Counted from the stretch's first letter, positions 7,566 through 17,316 are shown. The stretch is DNA of 64,000 bases from Lachnospiraceae bacterium (GCA_017622875.1 JAGAQG010000052.1:56428-120427); one strand, 5' to 3'. Program-made: numbers and translations. Notes: generated by a model not told the origin, from the letters alone.

Positions 7566-9992
7566 ATGGAACAGATGATGGAAAGCATTTTCATAGAAAT
7601 CTTAAATATAAGTCTGACTGCATCCGTAATCATTGTTGCATTATTTTTCATAAGAGTGTTGTTGAAAAAAGCACCGAGAATCTATACGTATGCACTTTGG
7701 GCGATTGTTCTTTTTAGACTGCTTTGCCCGGTTTCTTTTGAATCAAATGTGTCGCTATTAGGTGTTTTACAGAATGAATCAGCTGTAGAAGGACACATGG
7801 AATATATTTCACAAGATATTGGCTATCAGCTAGAGCCTGAGATACATATGCCAATCGAAGTGGTCGATAATGTAGTCAATAACTCGCTTCCGGAAGGTAA
7901 TCCGCAGGGTTCTGTGAACCCGTTACAGGTGGTTTTATACTTGGTGGTACGCATATGGATTCTTGGGATAGCAGTTTTAGTAATTTATAGTGCAGTGTCC
8001 ATTGTGAAATTTCAAAAGCTGTTAAAAAAAGCGGTTTGGGAGAAGGATAATATTTATCGGATAAAAGGGAAACATTCTCCGTTTGTCTATGGAGTTTTCG
8101 GTCCGTGTATTTATCTTCCGGACCATCTTGAAGAAAATGAACTGGAATATGTGATATTACATGAGCAGATACATATTAAACGAGGCGACCATATTTATCG
8201 TTTGTTAGCGTATTTAGCACTTTGTATTCATTGGTTCAATCCACTTGTTTGGGCAGCGTTTTCATTCAGTGGGAGGGACATGGAAATTTCCTGTGATGAA
8301 GCAGTCATCCGGAAAATGGGAAGCAAAGTGAAGAAAGAATATTCTATGTCCTTATTGAATCTTACCTGTGGCGACAAAATCGTGAAAGGCATTCCGGTGG
8401 CATTTGGAGAAAGTGATACCGCTAACCGCATTAAGCATGTGCTGAAATATAAAAAGCATGCAAAAGTGTTTGTAAAAGTGACGGCGATTGTATGTGCAAT
8501 TGTCGCAGTGATGCTGATTGCTAATCCTGCAGACAGAGGATATTCCGTGTATGGTATTATCGAATATGGGGATATGTTTGGAGAAGCAGAGGAAAATGAA
8601 AGAATGCAAAGAGTTGTTGCATTGACATCGGGTGATGTATACATTCCGGGAACAGATGACATTATCCCATTGGAAAAAGGCGGAAGTCGGGAATTGGAAG
8701 TGGGAGACCTTGTGAAAATTTCATTTGCAGAAAAAGAAGTAGGAATTTTAGAAACCTATCCTGGACAGTTTTCAGAACGAGCGAAAACAATCGAAGTTTT
8801 GGGAAAAGGTTATTCTTTGGAGTATCTAGGAAATGATCTGCACATGCTTTCCGTATCACTCGATGTGGCTCAAATGGCCGATATAGGCGATAAATTAGAA
8901 ATGTATCATGAAGAAAAACTGCTGGTATCTTCAGAAATTGAGAGAATTAATGAGGACACAAAAGAACTTTTTGTTGAATTGACAACCAATGATTTAAAGA
9001 ATTTTTTCAAAAATTTTGAGTCAGGAATCGAATATCAGTTGGTAGTTCAGGAAAAGGCCGAATCAGAAAGGAGCCAGCGGGAAAGCATAAGAAATGACCT
9101 GAACCCGGAAAATCCAGAAGATGGAACCTATTATCTTTCCACTTGCAGTATTTCAAAAAGTGCCCGATGTATAGAACGTTATGTGTCAGAAAATATGGAA
9201 GGGGAATGGACAGCACTTGGCTTAGCAGATTACTGTGTATTTCTGGTAAATAAAGAGATGGCAAAGGAACGATACGAAGCGGTTTCTTATGATGAATTTA
9301 CGGATTTGGTGAATGATAAAAAAGAAAATGTCAGTGCGCCATGTATTGTAACCTTTGAAAATGGTCTGATTGTGGAAGCAAAGCTGAAAAGTGAATATTT
9401 CAACTATGGAATCAATTATCAGCCAATCATAAAAAACACCTGGGAAGAATTTCATGAGGAGCAGGATCTTGAAAAAGGAGAAAAGTCTGATGTTATAAAT
9501 GCGAATATCAGGGAAACTTTGAAGATGGATATCGGTGATGGAAAAGGAGAAGAAATCATTGAAGTAAGTACAGGCAGCTATGGTCAAAGCAATGTAGGGA
9601 TTGTTAATTTTAAAAGTGCACAGGGGACATGGCTGTACTCGGAATCTGCATTTCAGTTCCGTGCCGGATGGAACAATATTTATCTTGGTGAGGCAGAAGG
9701 CGTACCGTATATTTTGACGGTGCATATTGAAGACCGTGAGGAAAATGGTGTCTACAGTTATCAGGTGTTCAGATTGGATCGCTATGGGGAAATTCTTCAG
9801 ATAGCAGGATCCCAGTTTGAATGGGGGGAGACATTCTTTTATGATGACCAGCTCTTTACAGTATGGGTCAGTGACCTGGAATATTATCTGGAGAACAGTT
9901 TTCTGATCTTAAGTTCACAGGAGGGAGAAATACGTATTGAACAAGTCTGTGAATTGGAAAAATATAATTATGAAACATTAAAAAGGGAATGA
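7566..9992 (+). CDS. BlaR1-type M56 membrane metallopeptidase with an unusual C-terminal sensor region
   Basis: An 808-residue membrane protein. The N-terminal 320 residues hold four membrane helices (about 10-30, 40-56, 122-145, 301-320) and the zinc-protease motif HEQIH at 199-203 with the M56 motif RDMEISCDEA (237-246). This domain should cleave the adjacent repressor. The remaining 488 residues are predicted outside the cell; they do not show a penicillin-binding domain that I recognise, and look beta-rich with Glu/Asp-rich loops. GAGGAGGGA precedes the ATG. The ligand cannot be named. Confidence 0.85.
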   Translation: MEQMMESIFIEILNISLTASVIIVALFFIRVLLKKAPRIYTYALWAIVLFRLLCPVSFESNVSLLGVLQNESAVEGHMEYISQDIGYQLEPEIHMPIEVVDNVVNNSLPEGNPQGSVNPLQVVLYLVVRIWILGIAVLVIYSAVSIVKFQKLLKKAVWEKDNIYRIKGKHSPFVYGVFGPCIYLPDHLEENELEYVILHEQIHIKRGDHIYRLLAYLALCIHWFNPLVWAAFSFSGRDMEISCDEAVIRKMGSKVKKEYSMSLLNLTCGDKIVKGIPVAFGESDTANRIKHVLKYKKHAKVFVKVTAIVCAIVAVMLIANPADRGYSVYGIIEYGDMFGEAEENERMQRVVALTSGDVYIPGTDDIIPLEKGGSRELEVGDLVKISFAEKEVGILETYPGQFSERAKTIEVLGKGYSLEYLGNDLHMLSVSLDVAQMADIGDKLEMYHEEKLLVSSEIERINEDTKELFVELTTNDLKNFFKNFESGIEYQLVVQEKAESERSQRESIRNDLNPENPEDGTYYLSTCSISKSARCIERYVSENMEGEWTALGLADYCVFLVNKEMAKERYEAVSYDEFTDLVNDKKENVSAPCIVTFENGLIVEAKLKSEYFNYGINYQPIIKNTWEEFHEEQDLEKGEKSDVINANIRETLKMDIGDGKGEEIIEVSTGSYGQSNVGIVNFKSAQGTWLYSESAFQFRAGWNNIYLGEAEGVPYILTVHIEDREENGVYSYQVFRLDRYGEILQIAGSQFEWGETFFYDDQLFTVWVSDLEYYLENSFLILSSQEGEIRIEQVCELEKYNYETLKRE

Positions 9993-10010
9993 AGTGAATC
10001 ATTCCCTTTT
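9981..10010. terminator. Bidirectional terminator between the M56 gene and the DtxR-type gene
   Basis: AAAAGGGAATGA (9981-9992) pairs perfectly with TCATTCCCTTTT (9999-10010). The 5' arm includes the M56 stop codon. A-rich and T-rich flanks let it serve both converging genes. Confidence 0.82.
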
Positions 10011-10021
10011 GCAATCTTTGC

Positions 10022-10396
10022 TTAACGTGCGCCTTTTTCTTTTAAATGTTTTTTGATTGCTTCAAAACTTTCGTCACTTAATATATGTTCGATCAAGCAT
10101 GCATCTTCAGCAGCAGTTTCTTCGGAAACACCAAGCATTACGAACATTTTTGTAAGAATGGTATGGCGTTCATAAATAGCCTCTGCCTGAGCCTGTCCCT
10201 CTTCGGTCAATGTGATAAAACCGGCATCGCTGACAACGATCAATTCTTTTTCACGTAAATGTTTCATAGCAACGCTGACACTCGGTTTTTTGAAATTCAA
10301 CTCAGTTGCAATATCTACGGAACGAACTACCGGAAGTTTTTTGCTCAATATGTAAATAGTTTCCAGATAATTTTCGGCAGACTCGTTTTTTCTCAT
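10022..10396 (-). CDS. DtxR/MntR-family metal-dependent repressor
   Basis: A 124-residue iron- or manganese-responsive repressor made of the winged-helix and dimerisation domains only, without the SH3-like domain. The metal site around ACLIEHILSDE places Cys100, Glu103 and His104 as in DtxR (Cys-x-x-Glu-His) rather than the Glu of MntR, which hints at Fe(II). His78 and Glu8 are further likely ligands. GGGGGA precedes the start. No metal transporter adjoins it, so its targets are elsewhere. Confidence 0.87.
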   Translation of the reverse strand: MRKNESAENYLETIYILSKKLPVVRSVDIATELNFKKPSVSVAMKHLREKELIVVSDAGFITLTEEGQAQAEAIYERHTILTKMFVMLGVSEETAAEDACLIEHILSDESFEAIKKHLKEKGAR

Positions 10397-10538
10397 CTTA
10401 TTTATCCCCCTTAACAGAAGTTCTCAGAAAATAATAACACATTTGAAATGGAAAGAAAAGCATTTTCGTTGTATAATATAATTAAGGATGGGATACTGAT
10501 AATTTGAAGCATGATACATATTCAAAGGGGGCGGACCT

Positions 10539-12146
10539 ATGAAACTTGAATTTTTGGGAGCTGCGCATGAGGTAACTGGTTCCTGCACATTACTTGAAAC
10601 TGATAATTACAAGATTTTGATAGACTGCGGGATGGAACAGGGCGCAGATACTTATGAAAACTGCCAACTTCCGGTATTGCCAGCGGAAATTGACTGTGTA
10701 CTTCTGACCCACGCACATATTGACCATTCCGGAAAAGTACCAATGTTAGCAGCACAAGGTTTTAACGGACCGATTTATTGTACCGGTGCCACAAGGGTAT
10801 TATGTGATATGATGCTGAAGGATTCTGCACACATTCAGGAATCGGAAGCAGAGTGGAAGAACCGTAAGAGTCAGCGTTCTGGCGGAGCAGCCTATGTGCC
10901 TCTTTATACACTGAAAGACGTTGAAAAAACATTGCCTTTGTTTGTTCCTTGTGAATACGAAAAAGTTTATCAGATTCTGGATAATATCAAGCTGAGATTC
11001 ATTGATGCGGGACATTTACTGGGCTCATCGAGCATTGAACTGACGGTGACGGAAGGGGACGTAACGAAAGTTATTTTGTTCTCTGGTGATGTTGGAAATA
11101 TCGACAGACCTTTGATCAAAGACCCGAAAAAACCGGAACAGGCGGATATTGTGATCATTGAATCCACCTATGGAAATCGATATCATGGAGCCCGTGCAGA
11201 CTATGTAAGCCAGCTGACAAGAATGATTCAGGAAACACTGGATCGGGGAGGAAACCTTGTCATTCCTGCGTTTGCGGTAGGCAGAACTCAGGAAATGCTG
11301 TATCTGATTCGTCAGATCAAAGATAACAATCTGGTGAAAAATCATCCGAACTTTCAGGTATGGGTAGACAGCCCGATGGCGGTAGAAGCTACGGAAATCT
11401 ATGCTGGAAATGTTATGGGATATTATGATGAAGAAGCGATGGATTATATTCGAAATGGAATTGATATTCTTCATTTTAATGGACTTCATAAGTCAGTTAC
11501 CAGTGCAGATTCGATTGCATTGAATACAGATAAAACACCAAAAGTTATCATTTCTGCAAGTGGAATGTGTGAAGCCGGACGTATTCGGCATCATTTAAAA
11601 CACAATCTCTGGAGAAGTGAGAGCACAGTCCTGTTCGTAGGCTATCAGTCTGTAGGAACATTGGGTAATAAATTGTTAAGTGGTGCTGCTCATGTGAAGC
11701 TTTTTGGAGAAGATGTACAGGTCAATGCGCACATCGAAAAAATGGATGGTATCAGCGGTCATGCAGACCTCGGTATTTTATTAGAATGGCTTGGAAACCT
11801 TAAAGTTAAGCCGGAGCAGGTATTTGTAAATCACGGTGAAGATGAAGTGTGTGATGAATTTGCAAATACGATCAAAGAACAGCTTGGCTTTTTTGCGACT
11901 GCACCGTATAATGGAGCAGTATATGACCTGATTACGGGGGAATGTATTGCAGAAGGCAATAAAGTGAAGCTTCAGAAGGCAGAAACAGTTAAGAAGGGTA
12001 AAGCAATTTCTGCAATTTATGAAAATCTGCTCAGAGCAGGAAAGCGCCTGATGGCACTGATTGAAAACAGCAGTAGCTTTGCCAATAAGGATTTGAAAAA
12101 AATGACAGCGGAAATTGATGCGCTGTGTGATAAATGGGAAAAATAG
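10539..12146 (+). CDS. Beta-CASP metallo-beta-lactamase-fold RNase (CPSF-like)
   Basis: A 535-residue hydrolase of the metallo-beta-lactamase/beta-CASP/RMMBL family. The zinc motif LTHAHIDHSG gives His58, His60, Asp62 and His63; FSGDVG, PAFAVGRTQEML (beta-CASP) and the C-terminal SGHADLGILLEWL and FVNHGE motifs are present. Family members are RNA endo- or exonucleases or uncharacterised. It has an AAGGGGGCGG ribosome site and lies 24 bases upstream of hflX. Confidence 0.9.
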   Translation: MKLEFLGAAHEVTGSCTLLETDNYKILIDCGMEQGADTYENCQLPVLPAEIDCVLLTHAHIDHSGKVPMLAAQGFNGPIYCTGATRVLCDMMLKDSAHIQESEAEWKNRKSQRSGGAAYVPLYTLKDVEKTLPLFVPCEYEKVYQILDNIKLRFIDAGHLLGSSSIELTVTEGDVTKVILFSGDVGNIDRPLIKDPKKPEQADIVIIESTYGNRYHGARADYVSQLTRMIQETLDRGGNLVIPAFAVGRTQEMLYLIRQIKDNNLVKNHPNFQVWVDSPMAVEATEIYAGNVMGYYDEEAMDYIRNGIDILHFNGLHKSVTSADSIALNTDKTPKVIISASGMCEAGRIRHHLKHNLWRSESTVLFVGYQSVGTLGNKLLSGAAHVKLFGEDVQVNAHIEKMDGISGHADLGILLEWLGNLKVKPEQVFVNHGEDEVCDEFANTIKEQLGFFATAPYNGAVYDLITGECIAEGNKVKLQKAETVKKGKAISAIYENLLRAGKRLMALIENSSSFANKDLKKMTAEIDALCDKWEK

Positions 12147-12169
12147 AAAACGAGAGGAATTGAAAAAAC

Positions 12170-13456
12170 GTGTCGGATTTAAAAGAGACTTTGGAGGAAC
12201 GTAAAGAGCGTGCAATCATTGTGGGAGTAGATTTGGGTAATTCTGATGATTTTGAAGAATCCATGGAAGAACTGGAAGCTCTGGCAGAGGCCTGCAATAT
12301 GGAAGTTGTCTGTGCGGTAACTCAGAAAATGCCAGCCATTCACCATTCTCTTTACATTGGAACAGGAAAAGTGGCGGAAGTACGGGAATATGTACAGAAT
12401 TTATGGGCAGACGTAGTGATTTTTGGAGATACTCTGACACCGTCCCAGCTTCGCAATCTTCAGCAGGAGTTAGACACTGCGGTAATGGACCGTACAAATC
12501 TGATTCTTGAAATCTTCTCTAAAAGAGCGAGGACAAGAGAAGCCAGACTGCAGGTAGAAGTGGCAAATTTGCAGTATATTTTACCGAGATTGGTGGGAAT
12601 GCACGAAGCCTTAAGCCGACAGGGCGGCGGAAGCGGTCTTGCAAATAAGGGTGCCGGTGAAAAGAAATTGGAGCTTGACCGAAGAAAGATTGAACATCGT
12701 CTGGCGCAGCTTCGAAGAGAGCTAGAAGAGGTGTCAAAGGACCGTCAGACACAGAGAAAGCAGCGTGCAAATTCCGGAATTCCTCGTGTGGCACTGGTGG
12801 GATATACCAATGCGGGAAAATCTACCATGATGAATCAGATGCTTTCCACCTATGGCGGACCGGAAGAAAAGCAGGTCATGGAAAAAGATATGCTTTTTGC
12901 CACATTGGAAACTACTGTCCGTAATATTAAAATCGACAGAAACCGACAACTGTTGTTGTCCGATACCGTAGGATTTATCAATCATTTGCCGCACGGTCTG
13001 GTCAAAGCATTTCGTTCAACATTAGAAGAAGCCTGCGAAGCAGATTTGATCTTAAATATTATCGATGCTTCTGATCTACACCATAAACAGCATATCAAAG
13101 TAACCGAAGATACCTTAAAAGACTTAAATGTAGGCGATGCACCAATGATTTATGTCTACAATAAAGCAGATAAATGCATGGAGGAACCACTTCCTGTCAT
13201 TCGAGGCGATGATAAGATCTATCTGTCAGCAAAATCCGGCGAAGGCTTACCGGAATTGATCGAAATGATTTTTCAAAAGCTTCATTCAGGACATCTGGAT
13301 GCAGAGTTTTTGGTGCCATACGCAGATGGACGCGCGGTGTCAGATATCTTGCAAAAATGCACTGTCTACGAAACATCTTATGAGGAGAGTGGAACGCTTT
13401 TGAAAGTGCGTTGTGATTTGGCCGTATATCAGAAATATAAAGAATATTTATTATAA
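12170..13456 (+). CDS. hflX: GTPase HflX
   Basis: A 428-residue ribosome-associated GTPase that splits stalled 70S ribosomes under stress. The N-terminal HflX domain contains GTGKVAEV and the loop QGGGSGLANKGAGEKKLELDRR; the G domain has P-loop GYTNAGKST (211-219), DTVGFI and NKAD. The start is GTG at 12170 with AGAGGA upstream. Length is normal. Confidence 0.95.
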   Translation: MSDLKETLEERKERAIIVGVDLGNSDDFEESMEELEALAEACNMEVVCAVTQKMPAIHHSLYIGTGKVAEVREYVQNLWADVVIFGDTLTPSQLRNLQQELDTAVMDRTNLILEIFSKRARTREARLQVEVANLQYILPRLVGMHEALSRQGGGSGLANKGAGEKKLELDRRKIEHRLAQLRRELEEVSKDRQTQRKQRANSGIPRVALVGYTNAGKSTMMNQMLSTYGGPEEKQVMEKDMLFATLETTVRNIKIDRNRQLLLSDTVGFINHLPHGLVKAFRSTLEEACEADLILNIIDASDLHHKQHIKVTEDTLKDLNVGDAPMIYVYNKADKCMEEPLPVIRGDDKIYLSAKSGEGLPELIEMIFQKLHSGHLDAEFLVPYADGRAVSDILQKCTVYETSYEESGTLLKVRCDLAVYQKYKEYLL

Positions 13457-13470
13457 TATGCCAATAAACA

Positions 13471-13546
13471 GCTTAAAGAACATCGATTTCCACGAGAGGC
13501 ATTGTACCCAGTATGCCGGTGCAGGGGGGATCGATGTTCTTTAAGC
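13471..13546. repeat. 17-bp perfect inverted repeat with structured loop between hflX and recA
   Basis: GCTTAAAGAACATCGAT at 13471-13487 is the exact reverse complement of 13530-13546. The 42-base interior can fold a second hairpin, GGCAT/ATGCC (13498-13502 with 13513-13517). No T run follows on the + strand, so it is not a standard terminator for hflX. It could be a small structured RNA, a processing site or a mobile repeat. Confidence 0.7.
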
Positions 13547-13641
13547 GTCTGTTGAAAAAATATGAGAAACATGCTATTCTGATTAGGCAGTACTTTCTCA
13601 TGTGCGCCTCGCACAAAATTCTCAAATGCAGCAATGAAAAT

Positions 13642-13721
13642 CGAAAATTTGTTCGAAAATTCAGTTGACAGAACAAAGATTTTATACTACTATTAAAAAC
13701 AGAAGAACGAACAAATGTTTG
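13642..13721 (+). promoter_or_regulatory. recA promoter with two LexA-type SOS boxes
   Basis: TTGACA (13665-13670) and TACTAT (13688-13693) are 17 bases apart. CGAACAAATGTTTG at 13708-13721 fits the Gram-positive SOS box CGAAC-N4-GTTYG, and CGAAAATTTGTTCG at 13642-13655 fits with one mismatch. They flank the promoter on both sides, consistent with LexA repression. Confidence 0.78.
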
Positions 13722-13739
13722 TCAAAAGGAGAATAAATA

Positions 13740-14768
13740 ATGGCAAGTAAAGACGAAAAACAGAAAGCTCTGGAAGCAGCTTTAGGTCAGATAGAAAAAC
13801 AGTACGGTAAAGGAGCGGTTATGAAGCTGGGAGACCACTCCCACATGCAGGTAGAAACGGTTCCGACAGGTTCCTTAAGCCTTGATATTGCCCTTGGACT
13901 TGGTGGTGTACCAAAGGGACGTATCATCGAAATCTATGGACCAGAATCCTCTGGTAAAACTACAGTTGCTTTACATATGGTAGCAGAAGTACAGAAACGC
14001 GGCGGCGTTGCAGGGTTTATCGACGCAGAACATGCATTAGACCCGGCTTATGCAAAGAACATCGGTGTAGATATCGATAACCTTTATATTTCCCAGCCAG
14101 ACTGTGGAGAACAGGCTTTGGAAATTACTGAAACTATGGTACGTTCCGGTGCAGTAGATATCGTAATCGTTGACTCTGTAGCAGCTTTAGTACCAAAGGC
14201 AGAAATTGATGGTGATATGGGAGACTCACATATGGGTCTTCAGGCAAGATTAATGTCTCAGGCACTCCGTAAATTAACAGCAGTCATCAGCAAATCCAAC
14301 TGTATCGTAATTTTCATCAACCAGCTCCGTGAAAAACTGGGAGTAATGTTTGGTAATCCTGAAACTACTACCGGTGGACGTGCACTGAAATTCTATGCAT
14401 CCATCCGTCTCGATGTCAGAAGAACAGAGTCTTTAAAACAGGGCGGCGAAGTTGTAGGTAACCATACAAGAGTCAAAGTTGTAAAGAATAAAGTAGCTCC
14501 GCCATTCAAAGAAGCGGAATTCGATATCATGTTTGGTAAAGGTATTGTAAAAGAAGGCGATCTGATCGATATGGCTGCAAACCTTGGCATTATCTCAAAG
14601 AGTGGTGCGTGGTATGCATATGAAGGAGAAAAGATTGGTCAGGGACGTGAAAATGCAAAGACATTCCTTGCAACTCATTCGGAAATTGCGGAAGAAGTAG
14701 AACGTAAGATTCGCCAGCATTATGGTTTATTAGGAGAAACACCAGCTGTCGAAGAAGAACAGGAATAA
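13740..14768 (+). CDS. recA: Recombinase RecA
   Basis: A 342-residue strand-exchange protein and SOS co-protease. Walker A is GPESSGKT (67-74); Walker B lies in [17 protein letters not shown], and the conserved [20 protein letters not shown] loop 2 follows, ending in an acidic tail. AAAAGGAG precedes the ATG. Codon use is biased. It is followed after one base by recX. Confidence 0.97.
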   Translation: MASKDEKQKALEAALGQIEKQYGKGAVMKLGDHSHMQVETVPTGSLSLDIALGLGGVPKGRIIEIYGPESSGKTTVALHMVAEVQKRGGVAGFIDAEHALDPAYAKNIGVDIDNLYISQPDCGEQALEITETMVRSGAVDIVIVDSVAALVPKAEIDGDMGDSHMGLQARLMSQALRKLTAVISKSNCIVIFINQLREKLGVMFGNPETTTGGRALKFYASIRLDVRRTESLKQGGEVVGNHTRVKVVKNKVAPPFKEAEFDIMFGKGIVKEGDLIDMAANLGIISKSGAWYAYEGEKIGQGRENAKTFLATHSEIAEEVERKIRQHYGLLGETPAVEEEQE

Positions 14769-14769
14769 T

Positions 14770-15273
14770 ATGTTGGACAGAGAATCTTTTTTGGACTTTG
14801 AAACAGAAGAAAAAAGTGAAGAAGAAATCAAAGACGAAGTAAGGCGCGCAAAGCTGCGCGCCCTTCATCTTTTAACAGCCATGGACCGTACAGAAGCGCA
14901 GCTGCGTGAAAAACTGCAGGCTTCTTACTGTGAGGAAGCGGTAGATACAGCGATTGAATATGTAAGAAGCTTCGGCTATCTGGACGATGAACGCTATGTG
15001 AGAGTTTACATTGAGAGCAAAAGCCGCACCAAAAGCCGCAAGCAGATCGAACAGGAGCTGATTTTTAACAAAGGAGTATCCAAAGAAGCGGTACAGAGAG
15101 GCTTTGAAACTGCACAGATGGCTGACCTTACAGAAGTCATTCAAAAATATATGCAAAAGAAAAGAATTGACCCTGAAAACTGTGATTATGAACAGAAGAA
15201 TAAGTTCTTTGCCTATATGATGAGAAAAGGTTTCCAAATTGAGGACTTGAAAAAGGTTTTTGACTTGACATAA
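14770..15273 (+). CDS. recX: RecA modulator RecX
   Basis: A 167-residue helical protein of the RecX family that inhibits or edits RecA filaments. Characteristic are LRALHLLTAMDRTEAQLREKL and the FGYLDDERYVRVYIESK segment. Only one base separates it from the recA stop, so translation is likely coupled. The first 25 residues are very acidic. The -35 of the next promoter overlaps its 3' end. Confidence 0.9.
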   Translation: MLDRESFLDFETEEKSEEEIKDEVRRAKLRALHLLTAMDRTEAQLREKLQASYCEEAVDTAIEYVRSFGYLDDERYVRVYIESKSRTKSRKQIEQELIFNKGVSKEAVQRGFETAQMADLTEVIQKYMQKKRIDPENCDYEQKNKFFAYMMRKGFQIEDLKKVFDLT

Positions 15274-15299
15274 TGCATAAAAAAGTATAAAATTTATAC
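15265..15299 (+). promoter_or_regulatory. Candidate rny promoter with a palindrome
   Basis: TTGACA at 15265-15270 and TAAAAT at 15288-15293, 17 bases apart. The -10 lies within a perfect palindrome, GTATAAAATTTATAC (15285-15299), which may be an operator or only AT-rich chance. Confidence 0.55.
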
Positions 15300-15342
15300 G
15301 TTGTATTGCGAACAATGAAAATTAAATAAAGGAGGTGCTCCT

Positions 15343-16893
15343 GTGACGATTGGAATGATAGCAGGTATTGCAATAGCATTCATTGCCGCTGTTATAATTG
15401 CGTCTCTTGTTTCTGTAAATCTCTACAAATCTTCTTCAGAGAAGAAAATTGGAAATGCAGAAACCAAAGCGCGTGAAATAATAGATGAAGCATTGAAAAC
15501 TGCCGAAACCAAGAAACGCGAAGCTTTGCTTGAAGCAAAGGAAGAAACTTTGCGCATGAAGAATGAATCCGAGCGTGAAATCAAGGAAAGCAGAGCAGAA
15601 GTTCAGCGTTACGAAAGAAGAATTCTTTCCAAGGAAGAACAGCTTGACAAAAAAGCTGCTGCCATGGAAAAGAGAGAAGCAAATTTCGCTAACAAGGAAG
15701 AACGTCTTGCGAAAAAAGCGGCAGAGATCGATGATCTTTACGAAAAAAGAGTACAGGAACTAGAAAGAATCTCTGGTTTAACCTCCGAACAAGCAAAAGA
15801 ATATCTTTTAAAAGCAGTTGAGGACGAAGTAAAGACCGATGCTGCCAAGTTGGTTAGGGAATTAGAAAACAAAGCAAAAGAAGAAGCATCTAAGAAAGCA
15901 AGAGATTACGTGGTAACTGCCATTCAGAAATGCGCAGCAGACCATGTGGCAGAAACTACAATTTCTGTAGTGCAGCTTCCAAGTGATGAGATGAAAGGAC
16001 GTATCATCGGACGTGAAGGACGTAACATCCGTACATTGGAAACAATGACAGGTGTTGATCTGATCATTGATGATACACCGGAAGCGGTCATCTTATCAAG
16101 CTTTGATCCAATTCGTAGAGAAGTAGCGAGAATTGCTCTTGAAAAACTGATTGTTGACGGACGTATTCATCCGGCAAGAATCGAAGAAATGGTAGAAAAA
16201 GCTCAGAGAGAAGTAGATACCATGATCCGTGAAGAAGGTGAAGCAGCTACTTTAGAAGTAGGTGTTCATGGAATCCATCCGGAACTTGTAAAACTTCTCG
16301 GAAGAATGAAATTCAGAACAAGCTATGGTCAGAATGCGTTAAAACATTCTATCGAAGTAGCTCATTTAGCTGGACTTCTGGCAGCAGAAGTTGGAGTTGA
16401 TGTACGTGTCGCAAAACGTGCAGGTCTTTTACATGATATCGGTAAATCTATCGATCATGAGGTTGAGGGCTCCCATATCCAGATTGGTGTTGATTTATGT
16501 AGAAAATACAAAGAATCCGCAACAGTTATTAACGCAGTTGAGTCTCATCATGGCGATGTAGAACCAACATCATTGATTGCATGCCTTGTACAGGCCGCAG
16601 ATACAATTTCTGCAGCAAGACCAGGTGCAAGACGTGAAACATTAGAAACCTATACAAACAGATTAAAACAACTTGAAGATATCACAAACTCCTTCCAGGG
16701 AGTTGACAAATCTTTTGCTATTCAGGCGGGTAGAGAGATTCGTATCATGGTGGTACCGGAAGTAGTCAGCGATGCAGATATGGTATTAATGGCTAGAAAT
16801 ATTTCGAAACAGATTGAAGCTGAGATGGAATATCCGGGACAGATCAAAGTAAACGTGATTCGCGAAAGCCGTGTCATCGATTACGCAAAATAA
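15343..16893 (+). CDS. rny: Ribonuclease Y
   Basis: A 516-residue membrane-anchored endoribonuclease that starts mRNA decay in Firmicutes. Order: membrane helix (about 4-26), long Glu/Lys-rich coiled coil (about 30-200), KH domain ([15 protein letters not shown]), and HD domain with [12 protein letters not shown]. The start is GTG at 15343 behind AGGAGGTG. Length fits the family (about 520). A terminator hairpin follows directly. Confidence 0.96.
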   Translation: MTIGMIAGIAIAFIAAVIIASLVSVNLYKSSSEKKIGNAETKAREIIDEALKTAETKKREALLEAKEETLRMKNESEREIKESRAEVQRYERRILSKEEQLDKKAAAMEKREANFANKEERLAKKAAEIDDLYEKRVQELERISGLTSEQAKEYLLKAVEDEVKTDAAKLVRELENKAKEEASKKARDYVVTAIQKCAADHVAETTISVVQLPSDEMKGRIIGREGRNIRTLETMTGVDLIIDDTPEAVILSSFDPIRREVARIALEKLIVDGRIHPARIEEMVEKAQREVDTMIREEGEAATLEVGVHGIHPELVKLLGRMKFRTSYGQNALKHSIEVAHLAGLLAAEVGVDVRVAKRAGLLHDIGKSIDHEVEGSHIQIGVDLCRKYKESATVINAVESHHGDVEPTSLIACLVQAADTISAARPGARRETLETYTNRLKQLEDITNSFQGVDKSFAIQAGREIRIMVVPEVVSDADMVLMARNISKQIEAEMEYPGQIKVNVIRESRVIDYAK

Positions 16894-16902
16894 ATAAGAT
16901 TC

Positions 16903-16941
16903 AAAAACCTTTCATATACTTGGTATATGGGAGGTTTTTTT
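16903..16941 (+). terminator. Terminator of rny whose 3' arm carries the ribosome site of the next ORF
   Basis: AAAAACCT (16903-16910) pairs with AGGTTTTT (16932-16939), and CATATAC (16913-16919) pairs with GTATATG (16923-16929); a T run ends at 16941. The descending arm includes GGGAGG (16929-16934), seven bases before the ATG at 16942. The layout matches the hairpin before eno. Confidence 0.8.
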
Positions 16942-17316
16942 ATGTTATTGCGTTTGATTATATTTCGTTTATTTCCATTAACTTCATTGAGGTTCTGCAA
17001 AGAGAAAAAACAGATGAAGCTGGCTGTTATGATTATTTTGGTATGCTATTGCGTCAGTTTTTTTGCTGTAGCAGCAAAGATGATCAGTGAAAAATATTGG
17101 CTGGGAATTTTATATGTGCCGTTGTCTATGTTTCCTCACTATTTGTTTTATGGATTTTCGGTTGTAATTCTGATGCGATGTATCTGGCATGCGTGGTCAG
17201 AAAGAGTCTGGAAAAGAATTTATTCCCTGGCGCAGATTTCCGTAATTCTTGGTATTTTAACGGAAACTTACATAAATCCGAAAATTTTACAATTTTTTTT
17301 CGGAATTTTTAAATAA
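16942..17316 (+). CDS. Hypothetical small membrane protein
   Basis: A 124-residue protein I do not recognise. It has about four hydrophobic segments (roughly residues 1-12, 27-46, 52-75 and 94-110) and basic connecting loops, so is probably an integral membrane protein. ATG 16942 is preferred over the ATG at 16927 because GGGAGG lies seven bases ahead of it. The ribosome site is buried in the rny terminator hairpin. Whether it is expressed depends on read-through or on a promoter within that hairpin. Confidence 0.6.
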   Translation: MLLRLIIFRLFPLTSLRFCKEKKQMKLAVMIILVCYCVSFFAVAAKMISEKYWLGILYVPLSMFPHYLFYGFSVVILMRCIWHAWSERVWKRIYSLAQISVILGILTETYINPKILQFFFGIFK

